26,238 bases of DNA from the NCBI GenBank assembly GCA_934518555.1, contig CAKSXW010000024.1, positions 1-26,238 of the forward strand. The letters are read 5' to 3'. Each line of letters starts with the position of its first letter. Within the stretch, counting starts at the first letter, position 1. This document shows positions 7,608 through 15,764 of this stretch, one piece after another. The notes under the pieces are model-generated. The model had not been told where the DNA came from and did no database searches. It saw only the letters and a list, made by a program, of their open reading frames with translations. The position numbers and the translations under genes were made by a program. The DNA comes from an uncultured Faecalibacterium sp. GTDB taxonomy: Bacteria; Bacillota; Clostridia; Oscillospirales; Ruminococcaceae.

Positions 7608-8491
7608 GGACCCTGTACAGGATCGCCCTTCCGGTGACCTTACAGGGGATGCTGCAGGCCTCCTTTTCCGTAGTGGACCAGCTTATGATCGGGCAGCTGG
7701 GGGCTCCTGCCCTGGGCATTACCGGGGCGGCTGTGGCAACGCTGGTCTCCCAGCTTTTGAACCTGCTTTTAGTCTTGGCTGGCTTTGGGGTCTGCCTGCA
7801 AAAAGAGGGGCAGCACCCTCTTTGGTCCCTGCGGTTTGAGACCCTGACCCTGGGGGCCTATGGGGCCATGATCCTGCCTATCCTTGTCAGCGAGTTTTTG
7901 TGGAGCCTGGGGCAGAATGTGGAGTCGGCGGTGTACGGTCATCTGGGGACGGAGAGCCTTGCCGCCTACACCCTTACCTGCCCCCTTCAGAGCCTCGTGA
8001 TGGGGGCCTTGGGGGGCCTGTCCGCTGCTGCCGGGGTCATGGTGGGCAAGGAGCTGGGCAAAAAAGACGAGGCTGCCGCCTATGCAGCGTCCCAAAAGCT
8101 CATGGCAGCTGGACTGGTGGGGGCGGCGGCAGTGGCGGCACTGCTGATCCTGCTGGCAGGGCCTTATACCCACTGGTACCGTGTGGCACCCCAGGTAAAA
8201 AGGCTGGGGCAGCAGCTGCTGGTGATCTTTGCCCTGTATGCCCCCATCAAGGTGGAAAACATGATCCTTGGGGGCGGCATCCTACGCAGCGGCGGCAACA
8301 CCAAGATCATCATGGTCATCGACTGTCTGGGCACCTGGTGCGTGGGCATCCCCCTGTGCCTGCTGGCCGCCTACGGGTTCCGGTGGGGCATCCTGGGGGT
8401 GTACGCTCTGCTTACCGCAGAGGAGGTGTTCCGGCTGGTATTGTCCCTTATGATGTTCCACAGGCGCAGCTGGATGGTCAGCCTGTCCTAA
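7592..8491 (+). CDS. MATE-type efflux protein with apparent internal deletion
   Basis: Multidrug and toxin extrusion (MATE) family membrane protein, which in full-length form exports compounds using a Na+ or H+ gradient. Start ATG 7592 has AGGAGG at 7581-7586 and lies inside the end of the regulator gene. The protein is 299 residues; family members are usually about 440-460. Residues 1-37 match the normal start (RIALPVTLQGMLQASFSVVD, then QLMIGQLG). Residue 38 onward (APALGITGAAVATLVSQ) matches what is normally found after transmembrane helix 5, so about 150 residues seem missing, yet the frame is kept. The second half (VESAVYGHLGTESLAAYTL ... SGGNTKIIMVIDCLGTW) looks complete. Loss of half of the first six-helix bundle should abolish transport. 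Either a recent in-frame deletion or a decaying gene. Family call is sure; function is doubtful. Confidence 0.8.
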   Translation: MSDFMRTLYRIALPVTLQGMLQASFSVVDQLMIGQLGAPALGITGAAVATLVSQLLNLLLVLAGFGVCLQKEGQHPLWSLRFETLTLGAYGAMILPILVSEFLWSLGQNVESAVYGHLGTESLAAYTLTCPLQSLVMGALGGLSAAAGVMVGKELGKKDEAAAYAASQKLMAAGLVGAAAVAALLILLAGPYTHWYRVAPQVKRLGQQLLVIFALYAPIKVENMILGGGILRSGGNTKIIMVIDCLGTWCVGIPLCLLAAYGFRWGILGVYALLTAEEVFRLVLSLMMFHRRSWMVSLS

Positions 8492-8531
8492 AAAATAAGG
8501 ACTGCCCCACGCAGTGCGTGCAGCAGTCCTT
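8491..8531 (-). terminator. Terminator of glgP
   Basis: AAGGACTGC (8497-8505) and GCAGTCCTT (8523-8531) pair over 9 bp, with an inner CACGCA/TGCGTG helix. Read leftward the stem is followed by ATTTTTT, so it fits the end of glgP, 34 nt past its stop. It also lies between convergent genes and may stop rightward transcription. Confidence 0.75.
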
Positions 8532-8564
8532 TGAGAAATGATGGGGAAACGCAGGGGAAAAGGC

Positions 8565-10826
8565 TTACTTGCCCAGATGCCAGATATCCCGGTCGTACTC
8601 GGCAATGGTGCGGTCGGAGGAGAACATCCCGGCCTTGGCAATGTTCACCAGGCACTTGCGGCGCCAGCCCAGGGGGTCGCAGGCGTAATCGCTGAGGGCC
8701 TGCCCCTTGCGGACCACATAGGCATTGAAGTCCGGCAGGGTCTGGAACCAATCCTTGTGGGTCAGCTCCTGCTGCAGACGGGTCAGGTTCTCGGCATGGC
8801 CGGCAGCCAGCATCTCCGGCCCGGTGAGGAAGGTGATAGCCCGGCGGATGTTGGCATCCCCTTCTACCCACTGGGCCGGGTCGTAGTCTCCCAGGGCGTA
8901 GCGGTGGATGACCTGGTCGGAGGTCTGGCCGAAGATATAGATGTTCTCCTGGCCCACCTGCTGGCTGATCTCCACGTTGGCACCGTCCATGGTGCCCAGG
9001 GTCAAGGCACCGTTCAGCATAAACTTCATGTTGCCGGTGCCGGAGGCCTCCTTGGAGGCCAGGCTGATCTGCTCGGAAAGGTCGCAGGCCGGGATCAGCT
9101 TTTCGGCGGCGGTGACGTTGTAGTTTTCCACAAACACCACCTGGAGCCACTGGGACACCTCTGGATCTGCGGCGATGACCTTGGAGAGGGTCAGCAGAGC
9201 GTGGATGATGTCCTTGGCAATGGTGTAGGCCGGGGCAGCCTTGGCCCCAAAGATGCTTACCAGGGGGGCCGCAGGCAGATGTCCTGCCTTGATCTCGTAA
9301 TACTGGTGGATTAGGTACAGCAGGTTCAGCTGCTGACGCTTGTACTCATGGAGCCGCTTGGACTGGATGTCGAACACAGCCTCCGGGTTCACGGTCACCT
9401 TCTGGGTACGCAGCAACCAGTCGGCCAGGGCCTCCTTGTTGGCCTTTTTCACGGCGGTCAGCTGGTTCAGCACAGCCTCGTCGTCGGCAAAGGCCAGCAG
9501 CTTTTCCAGCTGGGCAGCGTCCTTCCGGAAGCCGGAGCCGATGCGCTGTTCCAATGCGGCAGTCAACCGGGGGTCGCACTCCAGCAGCCAGCGGCGGAAG
9601 GTGATGCCGTTGGTCTTGTTGTTGAACTTTTCCGGGTACAGCTCGTAGAAGCCGTGGAGCTCGGAATTTTTCAAAATTTCGGTGTGCAGGGCTGCCACGC
9701 CGTTGGTGGAGTGGGTAAAGTGGATGTCCATGTGGGCCATGTGCACCCGGTGGTCCTGGTCGATGATGGCCAGGCTCTCGTCCTGGGTACGGGTACGGGC
9801 CAGGGCGTCCAGCTTTTCAATAATGGGCATCAGCTGGGGCACCACGGCATCCAGATAGGCCCGGGGCCACTTTTCCAGTGCCTCGGCCAGGATGGTGTGG
9901 TTGGTGTAGGCGCAGGTCTTGGTAACGATCTCCACGGCCTCCTCAAATTCGATGCCCCGGTCTTCCAGCAGCCGGATCAGCTCCGGGATCACCATGCTGG
10001 GGTGGGTGTCGTTGATCTGGATGGCAGCGTAATCTGCCAGGTCGTGGTAATTGCAGCCCCGGGCGGCGCACTCTGCCAGGATCAGCTGGGCCCCGGCGGA
10101 GACCATCAGATACTGCTGGTACACCCGCAGACGGCGGCCAGCCTCGTCGGAATCGTCGGGGTAAAGGAACAGCGTCAGGTTCTTGTCGATGGCGGTTTTG
10201 TCAAAGGCAATGCCGTCGTGGACGATGCTCTCGTCGATGGTGTCTAGGTCAAACAGGTTCAGGGTGTTGGTGCGGCCCTGATACCCGGTGACCGCCAGCT
10301 TGTACAGCCGGGCGGTGTACTCCTTGCCTGCCAGCTGTACCGGGTAGGTGGTGTCGGTCTTTTCTGCCCAGCTGTGGGCGGTGAGCCAGGGGTCCGGCTT
10401 TTCGTTCTGCACACCGTCCTCAAAGGACTGATGGAACAGGCCGAAGTGATACCGCAGGCCCACGCCGTCGCCGGGCAGGTTCAATGTCGCCAGGGAATCC
10501 AGGAAGCAGGCGGCCAGACGGCCCAGGCCGCCGTTGCCCAGAGAGGGCTCCGGCTCCACTTCCTCAATGTCAGAAAGGCTCTTTCCGGCCTCAGCCAGGG
10601 CAGACCGGGCTTCGTCGTACAGACCCAGATTGATAAGGTTGTTGGACAGCAGCTTGCCGATGAGGAATTCGGCGCTGATATAATACAGCTTGCGTCCGGT
10701 GACGGGCTGCACCCGGTCTGCACTCTTTTGCCGCACAAGCTCCAGCAGTGCCAGATACAGCTCCTGGTCGGTGCAGTCCGCCAGCAGCTTTCCGGTAAGA
10801 CCCTGTAAGGTTTCAGTAAAGCTCAT
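8565..10826 (-). CDS. glgP: Glycogen/maltodextrin phosphorylase
   Basis: Glycosyltransferase family 35 enzyme that removes glucose from the non-reducing end of alpha-1,4-glucans with phosphate, giving glucose-1-phosphate; pyridoxal phosphate is the cofactor. The 753 residues are near the family norm for bacterial forms. Diagnostic stretches are [13 protein letters not shown] near the start, [20 protein letters not shown], the [17 protein letters not shown] segment, and [16 protein letters not shown], with K601 as the expected PLP lysine. Start ATG 10826 is preceded by AAAGGAGG with an 8-nt gap. The gene stands alone on the minus strand, divergent from an AraC-type regulator. The maltose PTS, MapP-like and MalQ genes close by point to use on cytoplasmic maltodextrins made by MalQ and/or stored glycogen. 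The symbol malP would be equally suitable; sequence alone does not separate the two. Confidence 0.96.
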   Translation of the reverse strand: MSFTETLQGLTGKLLADCTDQELYLALLELVRQKSADRVQPVTGRKLYYISAEFLIGKLLSNNLINLGLYDEARSALAEAGKSLSDIEEVEPEPSLGNGGLGRLAACFLDSLATLNLPGDGVGLRYHFGLFHQSFEDGVQNEKPDPWLTAHSWAEKTDTTYPVQLAGKEYTARLYKLAVTGYQGRTNTLNLFDLDTIDESIVHDGIAFDKTAIDKNLTLFLYPDDSDEAGRRLRVYQQYLMVSAGAQLILAECAARGCNYHDLADYAAIQINDTHPSMVIPELIRLLEDRGIEFEEAVEIVTKTCAYTNHTILAEALEKWPRAYLDAVVPQLMPIIEKLDALARTRTQDESLAIIDQDHRVHMAHMDIHFTHSTNGVAALHTEILKNSELHGFYELYPEKFNNKTNGITFRRWLLECDPRLTAALEQRIGSGFRKDAAQLEKLLAFADDEAVLNQLTAVKKANKEALADWLLRTQKVTVNPEAVFDIQSKRLHEYKRQQLNLLYLIHQYYEIKAGHLPAAPLVSIFGAKAAPAYTIAKDIIHALLTLSKVIAADPEVSQWLQVVFVENYNVTAAEKLIPACDLSEQISLASKEASGTGNMKFMLNGALTLGTMDGANVEISQQVGQENIYIFGQTSDQVIHRYALGDYDPAQWVEGDANIRRAITFLTGPEMLAAGHAENLTRLQQELTHKDWFQTLPDFNAYVVRKGQALSDYACDPLGWRRKCLVNIAKAGMFSSDRTIAEYDRDIWHLGK

Positions 10827-10847
10827 AAATGGATCCTCCTTTGTTAG

Positions 10848-10900
10848 GGTGTATCGGAAAAGTCGAAAATTCAGTCTGTTTCTTTGTTTTCAGATACACC
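10848..10900. repeat. Spaced inverted repeat upstream of glgP
   Basis: GGTGTATC (10848-10855) and GATACACC (10893-10900) are perfect inverted copies 37 nt apart in the glgP leader. They could be paired operator half-sites (with DNA looping) or a long hairpin in the glgP transcript. I could not find a convincing glgP -35/-10 pair here. Confidence 0.4.
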
Positions 10901-10959
10901 TTACGGAAACAGGTTTGACATCTGTACTTCCAGATATACCACATAAAACCATCAAAATC

Positions 10960-10989
10960 TTGCCTAAAAAGCGCAAATTGTGGTACAAT
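10960..10989 (+). promoter_or_regulatory. Predicted promoter of the AraC-type regulator
   Basis: -35 TTGCCT (10960-10965) and -10 TACAAT (10984-10989) are separated by 18 nt. The -10 is followed closely by AGGAGG (10999-11004), so the leader would be very short. Confidence 0.5.
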
Positions 10990-11011
10990 CCTATCATCAG
11001 GAGGTGGGAGG

Positions 11012-11869
11012 ATGGAAAATCAGGCTTCTTTGCAGGAGACAAAGCACCACGGGGCGGTGCGGTTTGCCTTCAACCTGTACCCCTGCACCATTCCGGGGGA
11101 TTTCCCCCAGGTGGCCCTCCACTGGCACCAGAGCATGGAGCTGGTTTTTGTCAAGCGAGGGGCAGGGCTGGTGCAGGTGGGGCCGGTGACCTACCCGGCC
11201 CATCAGGGGGATATTTTTATTTTTGCCCCGGGGACCCTCCACGGGCTGCGGCAGACCCAGGGCCAGCGGATGGAATACGAGAATATCATCTTTGAGCTGG
11301 AGCTTCTGGGGGGTGCCGGGGACCTTTGTGCTGAAAAATATCTGCTGCCCCTCCAGAGTGGGCGGCTGCTGCTGCCGCCCCGGCTGACCCCCAACGATCT
11401 GTGCTACCTGCAGGCTGCTGCCTGTCTGCGAGAAGTGGAGGACGCCAACCGTGCCAAGCTGCCGGGCTATGAGCTGCTGGTAAAAGGGGCACTGCTGCGG
11501 TTTCTGGCCCTGCTCCTTGCACAGGGCAAGCAGCAGCTCCCGGCAGAAACTGCCGATACCCAGCGGCTAAAGACGGTGCTGCAATGGCTCTCGGCCCACT
11601 ATGCTGAGGAGCTTCGGGTGGCCGATGCCGCCGGGGTCTGCTCCTGTAGTGCCAGCCATTTTATGCGGTGGTTCCGGCAGATGACCGGCCAGAGCTTTAT
11701 TGCTTTTCTCAACGAGTACCGCCTGAATGCCGCCGCCGAGGCCTTGCAGACCACCGACGAAACCGTTCTGACCATTGCCTCCCGGTGTGGGTTTGAGAAC
11801 CTTTCTTATTTCAACCGGGCCTTCAAAGCCCACTTTGGCATGACCCCCCGGGAGTACCGGAAAAAATAA
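11012..11869 (+). CDS. AraC-family transcriptional regulator with cupin sensor domain
   Basis: Transcription regulator of 285 residues. Residues about 15-95 form a cupin-like sugar-sensing domain (HWHQSMELVFVKRGAGLVQV, then GDIFIFAPGTLHGLR). Residues about 185-285 are the double helix-turn-helix AraC DNA-binding domain: LRVADAAGVCSCSASHFMRW, then VLTIASRCGFENLSYFNRAF and the family end motif GMTPREYRKK. ATG 11012 has AGGAGG 7 nt upstream. It lies divergent from glgP with 185 nt between them, and is convergent with the MalR-like gene. AraC proteins often control the divergent neighbour, so glgP is the best target guess. The sensed ligand cannot be read from sequence. Confidence 0.9.
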   Translation: MENQASLQETKHHGAVRFAFNLYPCTIPGDFPQVALHWHQSMELVFVKRGAGLVQVGPVTYPAHQGDIFIFAPGTLHGLRQTQGQRMEYENIIFELELLGGAGDLCAEKYLLPLQSGRLLLPPRLTPNDLCYLQAAACLREVEDANRAKLPGYELLVKGALLRFLALLLAQGKQQLPAETADTQRLKTVLQWLSAHYAEELRVADAAGVCSCSASHFMRWFRQMTGQSFIAFLNEYRLNAAAEALQTTDETVLTIASRCGFENLSYFNRAFKAHFGMTPREYRKK

Positions 11870-11873
11870 GCAA

Positions 11874-11920
11874 AACAAGGCCGTTCCGCTTCTCTGGAAA
11901 AGAGAGGGAACGGCCTTGTT
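11874..11920. terminator. Bidirectional terminator between araC-type gene and malR-like gene
   Basis: AACAAGGCCGTTCC (11874-11887) and GGAACGGCCTTGTT (11907-11920) form a perfect 14-bp stem. It starts 5 nt after one stop codon and ends 8 nt before the stop of the convergent gene, so it can serve both. Confidence 0.85.
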
Positions 11921-11927
11921 GCGTTGC

Positions 11928-12953
11928 TCAGACCTCCGGCGGTGGGCAGCAGCTTTCCCGGGGGAGGAGCTTATGGGGCACGATGATCTTTGTGGCCAGA
12001 AGATTGGGGTTCTCAATGTGGTTGATGGTCTGGCTGGCGGCCTCCATGCCCAGCTGGTAGGGGTTCACGTCCACGGTGGTCAGCTGGGGGCTGGTGATGC
12101 GAGAGAACAGGGAGTTGTTGAAGGACACGATGGACAGGTCCCGGGGAATGTGCAGCCCCAGCTTGCCGCAGAACTGCTCCAGTACCACGGCCAGGATATC
12201 GTCACTGACCAGCAGGGCGGTGGGGCGGTCCGGGGCCGTCAGCAGGGCCTTTAAGGGTCCTTCGTAGGCGTCGTTCAGGCTGTTGACCTCCACACAGTCC
12301 TCCTCCCGGGGGGTGATGCCGTGCTTCAGCAGGGACAGCTGGTAGCCCCGTTTGCGCTCGGCAGAAAACAGCATGGCGTTGCTGACCCCAAAATAGGCAA
12401 TGCGGCGGTGGCCCAGTTCATAGAGGTAGTCGGTGGCTTCCTCTCCGGCAAGGGCGTTGTCGTTGTCGATGTAGATGGTCTGGTTAGCAGACTGGGCCGC
12501 CTTGCCTACAATGACATGCAGCAGCCCTTCGTTCCGCAGATATGCCGCCACAGGGCAGTCTTTTTTGGAGTAGAGCAGGATAAAGCCGTCTGCCTGGGCG
12601 TTGGCCACCATGCTCTGGATGGCATCCAGCACCTCGGCATCGTCCTGCCCGGTGATGACGGTGTTCACATACCGCCGCTGGTTGCAGAACTGGCCGATGC
12701 CCCGGATGATCTCCAGATGAAAGGCGTTTTCATAGACGTCCCGCTGGGAGGAGGGCAGAATGATGCCGATGGTCTTGGAAAAGGCCTCTACAGGCTCAGC
12801 CTCAAAGTTCGGCTCGTAGCCCAGCTGCGCCATGATGCGGCGCACCCGCTCCTTGGTCTCCCGGCTGATGGAGGGGCTGTCCTTGCAGGTCCGGGACACC
12901 GTAGAAGGCGAGACCCCTGCTGCTGCCGCCACGTCCTTGATGGTTACTGCCAT
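11928..12953 (-). CDS. MalR-like LacI-family repressor
   Basis: LacI/GalR-family regulator of 341 residues. The N-terminus MAVTIKDVAAAAGVSPSTVS is the helix-turn-helix and is very like MalR of Firmicutes, which represses maltose/maltodextrin genes. The effector domain follows (KTIGIILPSS, HLEIIRGIG, ADGFILLYS, RRIAYFGVSN, TALLVSDDI, LSIVSFNNS, LTTVDVNPYQLG). Start ATG 12953 is chosen: GGGAGGAAC lies directly upstream and the HTH starts at residue 3. The open frame extends 47 codons further upstream, but those would cross the gene's own promoter. It is divergent from the PTS-mapP-malQ operon, with shared operator-like repeats between them. Maltose or a derivative as the inducer is an inference from context. 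MalR is likely but unproven. Confidence 0.9.
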   Translation of the reverse strand: MAVTIKDVAAAAGVSPSTVSRTCKDSPSISRETKERVRRIMAQLGYEPNFEAEPVEAFSKTIGIILPSSQRDVYENAFHLEIIRGIGQFCNQRRYVNTVITGQDDAEVLDAIQSMVANAQADGFILLYSKKDCPVAAYLRNEGLLHVIVGKAAQSANQTIYIDNDNALAGEEATDYLYELGHRRIAYFGVSNAMLFSAERKRGYQLSLLKHGITPREEDCVEVNSLNDAYEGPLKALLTAPDRPTALLVSDDILAVVLEQFCGKLGLHIPRDLSIVSFNNSLFSRITSPQLTTVDVNPYQLGMEAASQTINHIENPNLLATKIIVPHKLLPRESCCPPPEV

Positions 12954-12983
12954 AAATCTGTTCCTCCCTGATGTAGTAACTCT

Positions 12984-13012
12984 ATTGTAAGGCTGTTTGC
13001 ACCCGATGTCAA
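12984..13012 (-). promoter_or_regulatory. Predicted promoter of the malR-like gene
   Basis: Reading leftward, consensus -35 TTGACA (13012-13007) and -10 TACAAT (12989-12984) are exactly 17 nt apart. A GTGCAAAC element (13001-12994), similar to the operator repeats nearby, sits in the spacer, which fits autorepression. Confidence 0.75.
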
Positions 13013-13015
13013 CGA

Positions 13016-13048
13016 TTGTGCAACAAGTTGCGTAAACTGTGCAACAAG
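13016..13048. promoter_or_regulatory. Operator-like repeats in the malR-PTS intergenic region
   Basis: TGTGCAACAAG occurs twice as an exact direct repeat (13017-13027 and 13038-13048), with a 21-nt period, about two helical turns. A perfect inverted repeat GCAAC-AA-GTTGC (13020-13031) is embedded, and GTTGC (13027-13031) pairs with the later GCAAC (13041-13045). Half-sites like these suit a LacI-family dimer or tetramer. Seen in sequence; binding is inferred. Confidence 0.55.
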
Positions 13049-13137
13049 AAGCTGCTCGTTCCTTCGACATTTTCCACAAATAACGGTTTTCCATGTTGTG
13101 AAAAACGTAGAAAACCTATTTTTCACTCAGAAAACTC

Positions 13138-13166
13138 TTGTAAAAATTGCGGAATGGAGTTATTCT
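13138..13166 (+). promoter_or_regulatory. Predicted promoter of the PTS-mapP-malQ operon
   Basis: -35 TTGTAA (13138-13143) and -10 TATTCT (13161-13166) with a 17-nt spacer, about 75 nt before the PTS start. Operator-like repeats begin two bases after the -10 box. Confidence 0.5.
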
Positions 13167-13167
13167 T

Positions 13168-13206
13168 GTTGCGTAAAGTAGTGCAAACGCAGTGCAACGC
13201 TTGCAC
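13168..13206. promoter_or_regulatory. Operator-like repeats downstream of the PTS promoter
   Basis: GTTGCGTAAA (13168-13177), near-tandem AGTGCAAACGC (13180-13190) and AGTGCAACGC (13191-13200), and a perfect palindrome GTGCAA-CGC-TTGCAC (13192-13206). GTTGCGTAAA also occurs at 13027-13036. The position just after the -10 box is typical of a repressor roadblock. The MalR-like protein next door is the natural candidate; a catabolite regulator could also bind. Confidence 0.55.
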
Positions 13207-13239
13207 AAAGCAACGCAAAGGAAAACAAGGAGGAACACC

Positions 13240-14922
13240 ATGGCAACAACAAAAGCAGCTCCGGGCAAAAAGGGGCTCATCAATTTCGACTTTTTACAAA
13301 AGCTGGGCAAGGTGCTGATGACCGTCATCGCCGTCATGCCGGCTGCCGGCCTGATGATCAGTCTGGGCAAGCTGGTGCAGATGGCCGGCGGCGACATGGC
13401 AGCCGTTATGACCATCGGCACCACCATGGAGAACATTGGCTGGGCCGTCATCAACAATCTGCACATCCTGTTTGCCGTGGCCATCGGCGGCAGCTGGGCC
13501 AAGGAACGGGCTGGCGGTGCCTTTGCGGCGGTGCTGGCATTTGCCCTCATCAACGTCATCACCGGCAACATCTTCGGCGTTACCAGTGCCATGCTGGCAG
13601 ACCCCAATGCCGTGACCCACACCCTGTTCGGCCAGGAGATCGCCGTCAACGGCTACTTCACCTCTGTGCTGGGTGCCCCGGCCCTGAACATGGGCGTGTT
13701 CGTGGGCATCATCGCTGGCTTTGTAGGCGGCGTGGCTTACAATAAATACTACAACTTCCGCAAGCTGCCGGACGCCCTGGCCTTCTTCAACGGCAAGCGT
13801 TTTGTGCCCATGGTGGTCATTGCCTACTCGGTGGTCATCTCCATGGTGCTGGCACTGTTCTGGCCTGTGGTCCAGACCGGCATCAACAACTTTGGCATCT
13901 GGATCGCCAACTCCTCCGAGACCTCTCCGGTGCTGGCCCCCTTTATCTATGGTACCCTGGAGCGTCTGCTGCTGCCCTTTGGCCTGCACCACATGCTGAC
14001 CATCCCCATGAACTACACCTCTTTCGGCGGCACCTACACCATTGCCACCGGCGTCAACGCAGGCAGCCAGGTGTTTGGCCAGGACCCCCTGTGGCTGGCC
14101 TGGGCCAACGACCTGATCAACTTTAAAAAGGCCGGGGACATGGCTGCTTACAACAACCTGCTGGCTACCGTTACCCCTGCTCGCTTCAAGGTAGGCCAGA
14201 TGATCGGTGCCACCGGCCTGCTGCTGGGCATTGCCCTGGCCATGTTCCGCCGGGTGGATGCCGACAAGCGTGCAAACTATAAGTCCATGTTTATTTCCAC
14301 CGCTCTGGCCGTGTTCCTCACCGGCGTCACCGAGCCTCTGGAATTCATGTTCATGTTCTGTGCCATGCCTCTGTACATCGTGTACGCCCTGCTGCAGGGC
14401 TGTGCCTTCGCCATGGCAGGCGTCATCCATCTGCGGCTCCACTCCTTCGGCAACCTGGAGTTCATCACCCGGATCCCCATGTCCCTGCAGGCAGGCCTGG
14501 GGGGCGACATCATCAACTTTGTGCTCTGCGTGGCGGCCTTCTTTGTCATTGGCTACTTTGTGGCCTACTTCATGATCGGCAAACTGCAGCTGGCAACCCC
14601 GGGCCGTCTGGGCAACTACACCGATGACAACGCCGAGGAGCCTGCCGCCGACGCCAAGACCGAGAAAAAGGCCGACAAAAAAACCGATAACGGCCAGGCC
14701 GAGCGGATCATTGCCCTGCTGGGCGGCCGGGAGAACATCGTGCTGGTGGATGCCTGCATGACCCGTCTCCGTGTTACCGTAAAGGACCCTGCCAAGGTGG
14801 CGGACCTTGCAGCCTGGAAGGCTGAGGGTGCTTTGAGCCTGCTGGTGAAGGGAGACGGCATCCAGGCGGTGTACGGCCCCAAGGCAGATGTTTTGAAATC
14901 CGATATCAACGATATCCTGTAA
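13240..14922 (+). CDS. PTS glucose/maltose-type transporter, EIICB fusion
   Basis: Membrane permease of the phosphoenolpyruvate:sugar phosphotransferase system that imports and phosphorylates a sugar. The 560 residues comprise an EIIC membrane domain (about 20-450; several hydrophobic helices, with segments LLLPFGLHHMLTIPMNYT and FLTGVTEPLEFMFMFCAMPL typical of the glucose-glucoside superfamily). A charged Ala/Lys linker (about 460-480) follows, then an EIIB domain with ACMTRLRV, whose C506 is the expected phosphorylated cysteine. No EIIA domain is fused, so EIIA must come from elsewhere. Start ATG 13240 has AAGGAGG at 13227-13233; an upstream in-frame ATG at 13192 lies inside an operator repeat and was rejected. 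It heads an operon with a MapP-like phosphatase and MalQ, so maltose or short maltodextrins are the likely substrate, as for MalT/MalX-type permeases. Substrate is inferred from context. Confidence 0.92.
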   Translation: MATTKAAPGKKGLINFDFLQKLGKVLMTVIAVMPAAGLMISLGKLVQMAGGDMAAVMTIGTTMENIGWAVINNLHILFAVAIGGSWAKERAGGAFAAVLAFALINVITGNIFGVTSAMLADPNAVTHTLFGQEIAVNGYFTSVLGAPALNMGVFVGIIAGFVGGVAYNKYYNFRKLPDALAFFNGKRFVPMVVIAYSVVISMVLALFWPVVQTGINNFGIWIANSSETSPVLAPFIYGTLERLLLPFGLHHMLTIPMNYTSFGGTYTIATGVNAGSQVFGQDPLWLAWANDLINFKKAGDMAAYNNLLATVTPARFKVGQMIGATGLLLGIALAMFRRVDADKRANYKSMFISTALAVFLTGVTEPLEFMFMFCAMPLYIVYALLQGCAFAMAGVIHLRLHSFGNLEFITRIPMSLQAGLGGDIINFVLCVAAFFVIGYFVAYFMIGKLQLATPGRLGNYTDDNAEEPAADAKTEKKADKKTDNGQAERIIALLGGRENIVLVDACMTRLRVTVKDPAKVADLAAWKAEGALSLLVKGDGIQAVYGPKADVLKSDINDIL

Positions 14923-14928
14923 AAAGCT

Positions 14929-15747
14929 ATGAAACTATTAACATTGAACACCCACAGCCTCCAGGAGCCGGACTATGGGGCAAAGCGAGAGATCTTTGTA
15001 AACTTTATCGCAGCGGAGCAGCCGGAGGTGTTCGCCTTGCAGGAGGTGAACCAGACCGCCGCTGCCCCCCTGCTGGGGGAGGCTCCGGCAGGGTATACCC
15101 CCTGCCCCGGCAATCAGGTGCCCCTGAAGGCGGATAACCATGCCGCAGCGGTGGCCCGGATGCTGGCAGACCGGGGGGTGCACTACCACTGGTGCTGGCT
15201 CCCGGCAAAGATGGGTTACGACAAATACGACGAGGGCATGGCGGTGTTCAGCCGGGAGCCCATCACCGCCGCTGAAAATCTGCTGTTGAGCAGGTCCGAC
15301 GATTACAGCTACTGGAAGACCCGGCGTGCTTTGGGCATCTGTGCAGGAGATGTCTGGTACTACGCCGTGCACCTGGGCTGGTGGAAGGATGAGGAAGAAC
15401 CCTTCCCCACCCAGTGGGAAAAGCTGTCCCGGGCGGCAGGGGCAAAGGACACCGCCTTTTTGCTGGGAGACTTCAACAGTGAGGCAGAGGTCCGGGGGGA
15501 AGGCTACGACCTGGTGCAGCGCAGCGGCTGGCAGGACACCTACTGTCTGGCACAGCAGCGAGATGAGGGCTACACCGTGGTGCAGGCCATTGACGGCTGG
15601 AGAGATGCCCCGGATGCAGCTGCCAAAAAGCGCATCGACCAGATCTGGTGCTCCAAGGCCGTTGCCGTAAAAAGCAGCCGGGTGGTGTTCAGCGGCTTGC
15701 AGGAGCCCCAGGTGTCGGACCATGCAGGGATCATGATCGAGTTATAA
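14929..15747 (+). CDS. mapP: EEP-superfamily phosphatase, probable maltose-6'-phosphate phosphatase
   Basis: Endonuclease/exonuclease/phosphatase fold, 272 residues. The catalytic set is intact: N7 in LNTHS, E39 in ALQEV, H148 in AVHLGWW, D181 and N183 in LLGDFNSEA, and D264-H265 in VSDHAG. No signal peptide, so cytoplasmic. From established knowledge, MapP of Enterococcus faecalis is an EEP-family enzyme encoded next to the maltose PTS; it removes phosphate from maltose-6'-phosphate. Here the gene lies 6 nt after a maltose/glucose-type PTS gene and before malQ, which fits the same role: releasing free maltose for MalQ. The ribosome site is weak (AAAAAG only), so translational coupling to the PTS gene is likely. 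Without that context it would be called only a generic EEP hydrolase. Function is inferred from family plus neighbours. Confidence 0.75.
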   Translation: MKLLTLNTHSLQEPDYGAKREIFVNFIAAEQPEVFALQEVNQTAAAPLLGEAPAGYTPCPGNQVPLKADNHAAAVARMLADRGVHYHWCWLPAKMGYDKYDEGMAVFSREPITAAENLLLSRSDDYSYWKTRRALGICAGDVWYYAVHLGWWKDEEEPFPTQWEKLSRAAGAKDTAFLLGDFNSEAEVRGEGYDLVQRSGWQDTYCLAQQRDEGYTVVQAIDGWRDAPDAAAKKRIDQIWCSKAVAVKSSRVVFSGLQEPQVSDHAGIMIEL

Positions 15748-15764
15748 AGGAAGGTATAAAGAAG

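Noticed and set aside
12954..13094. 47-codon N-terminal extension of the MalR-like protein
   Set aside because: It would cross the gene's own consensus promoter, and the HTH begins right after ATG 12953 with a good ribosome site.
13294..14442. Leftward open frame opposite the PTS gene
   Set aside because: His/Gly/Gln-rich composition typical of antisense translation; the PTS gene is complete on the other strand.
14929..15747. DNA endonuclease or exonuclease of the RM type
   Set aside because: The fold is EEP, but the operon context with a maltose-type PTS and malQ favours a sugar-phosphate phosphatase.
15648..15764. Upstream extension of MalQ
   Set aside because: It overlaps the end of the mapP-like gene in another frame; the family N-terminus and ribosome site fit ATG 15765.
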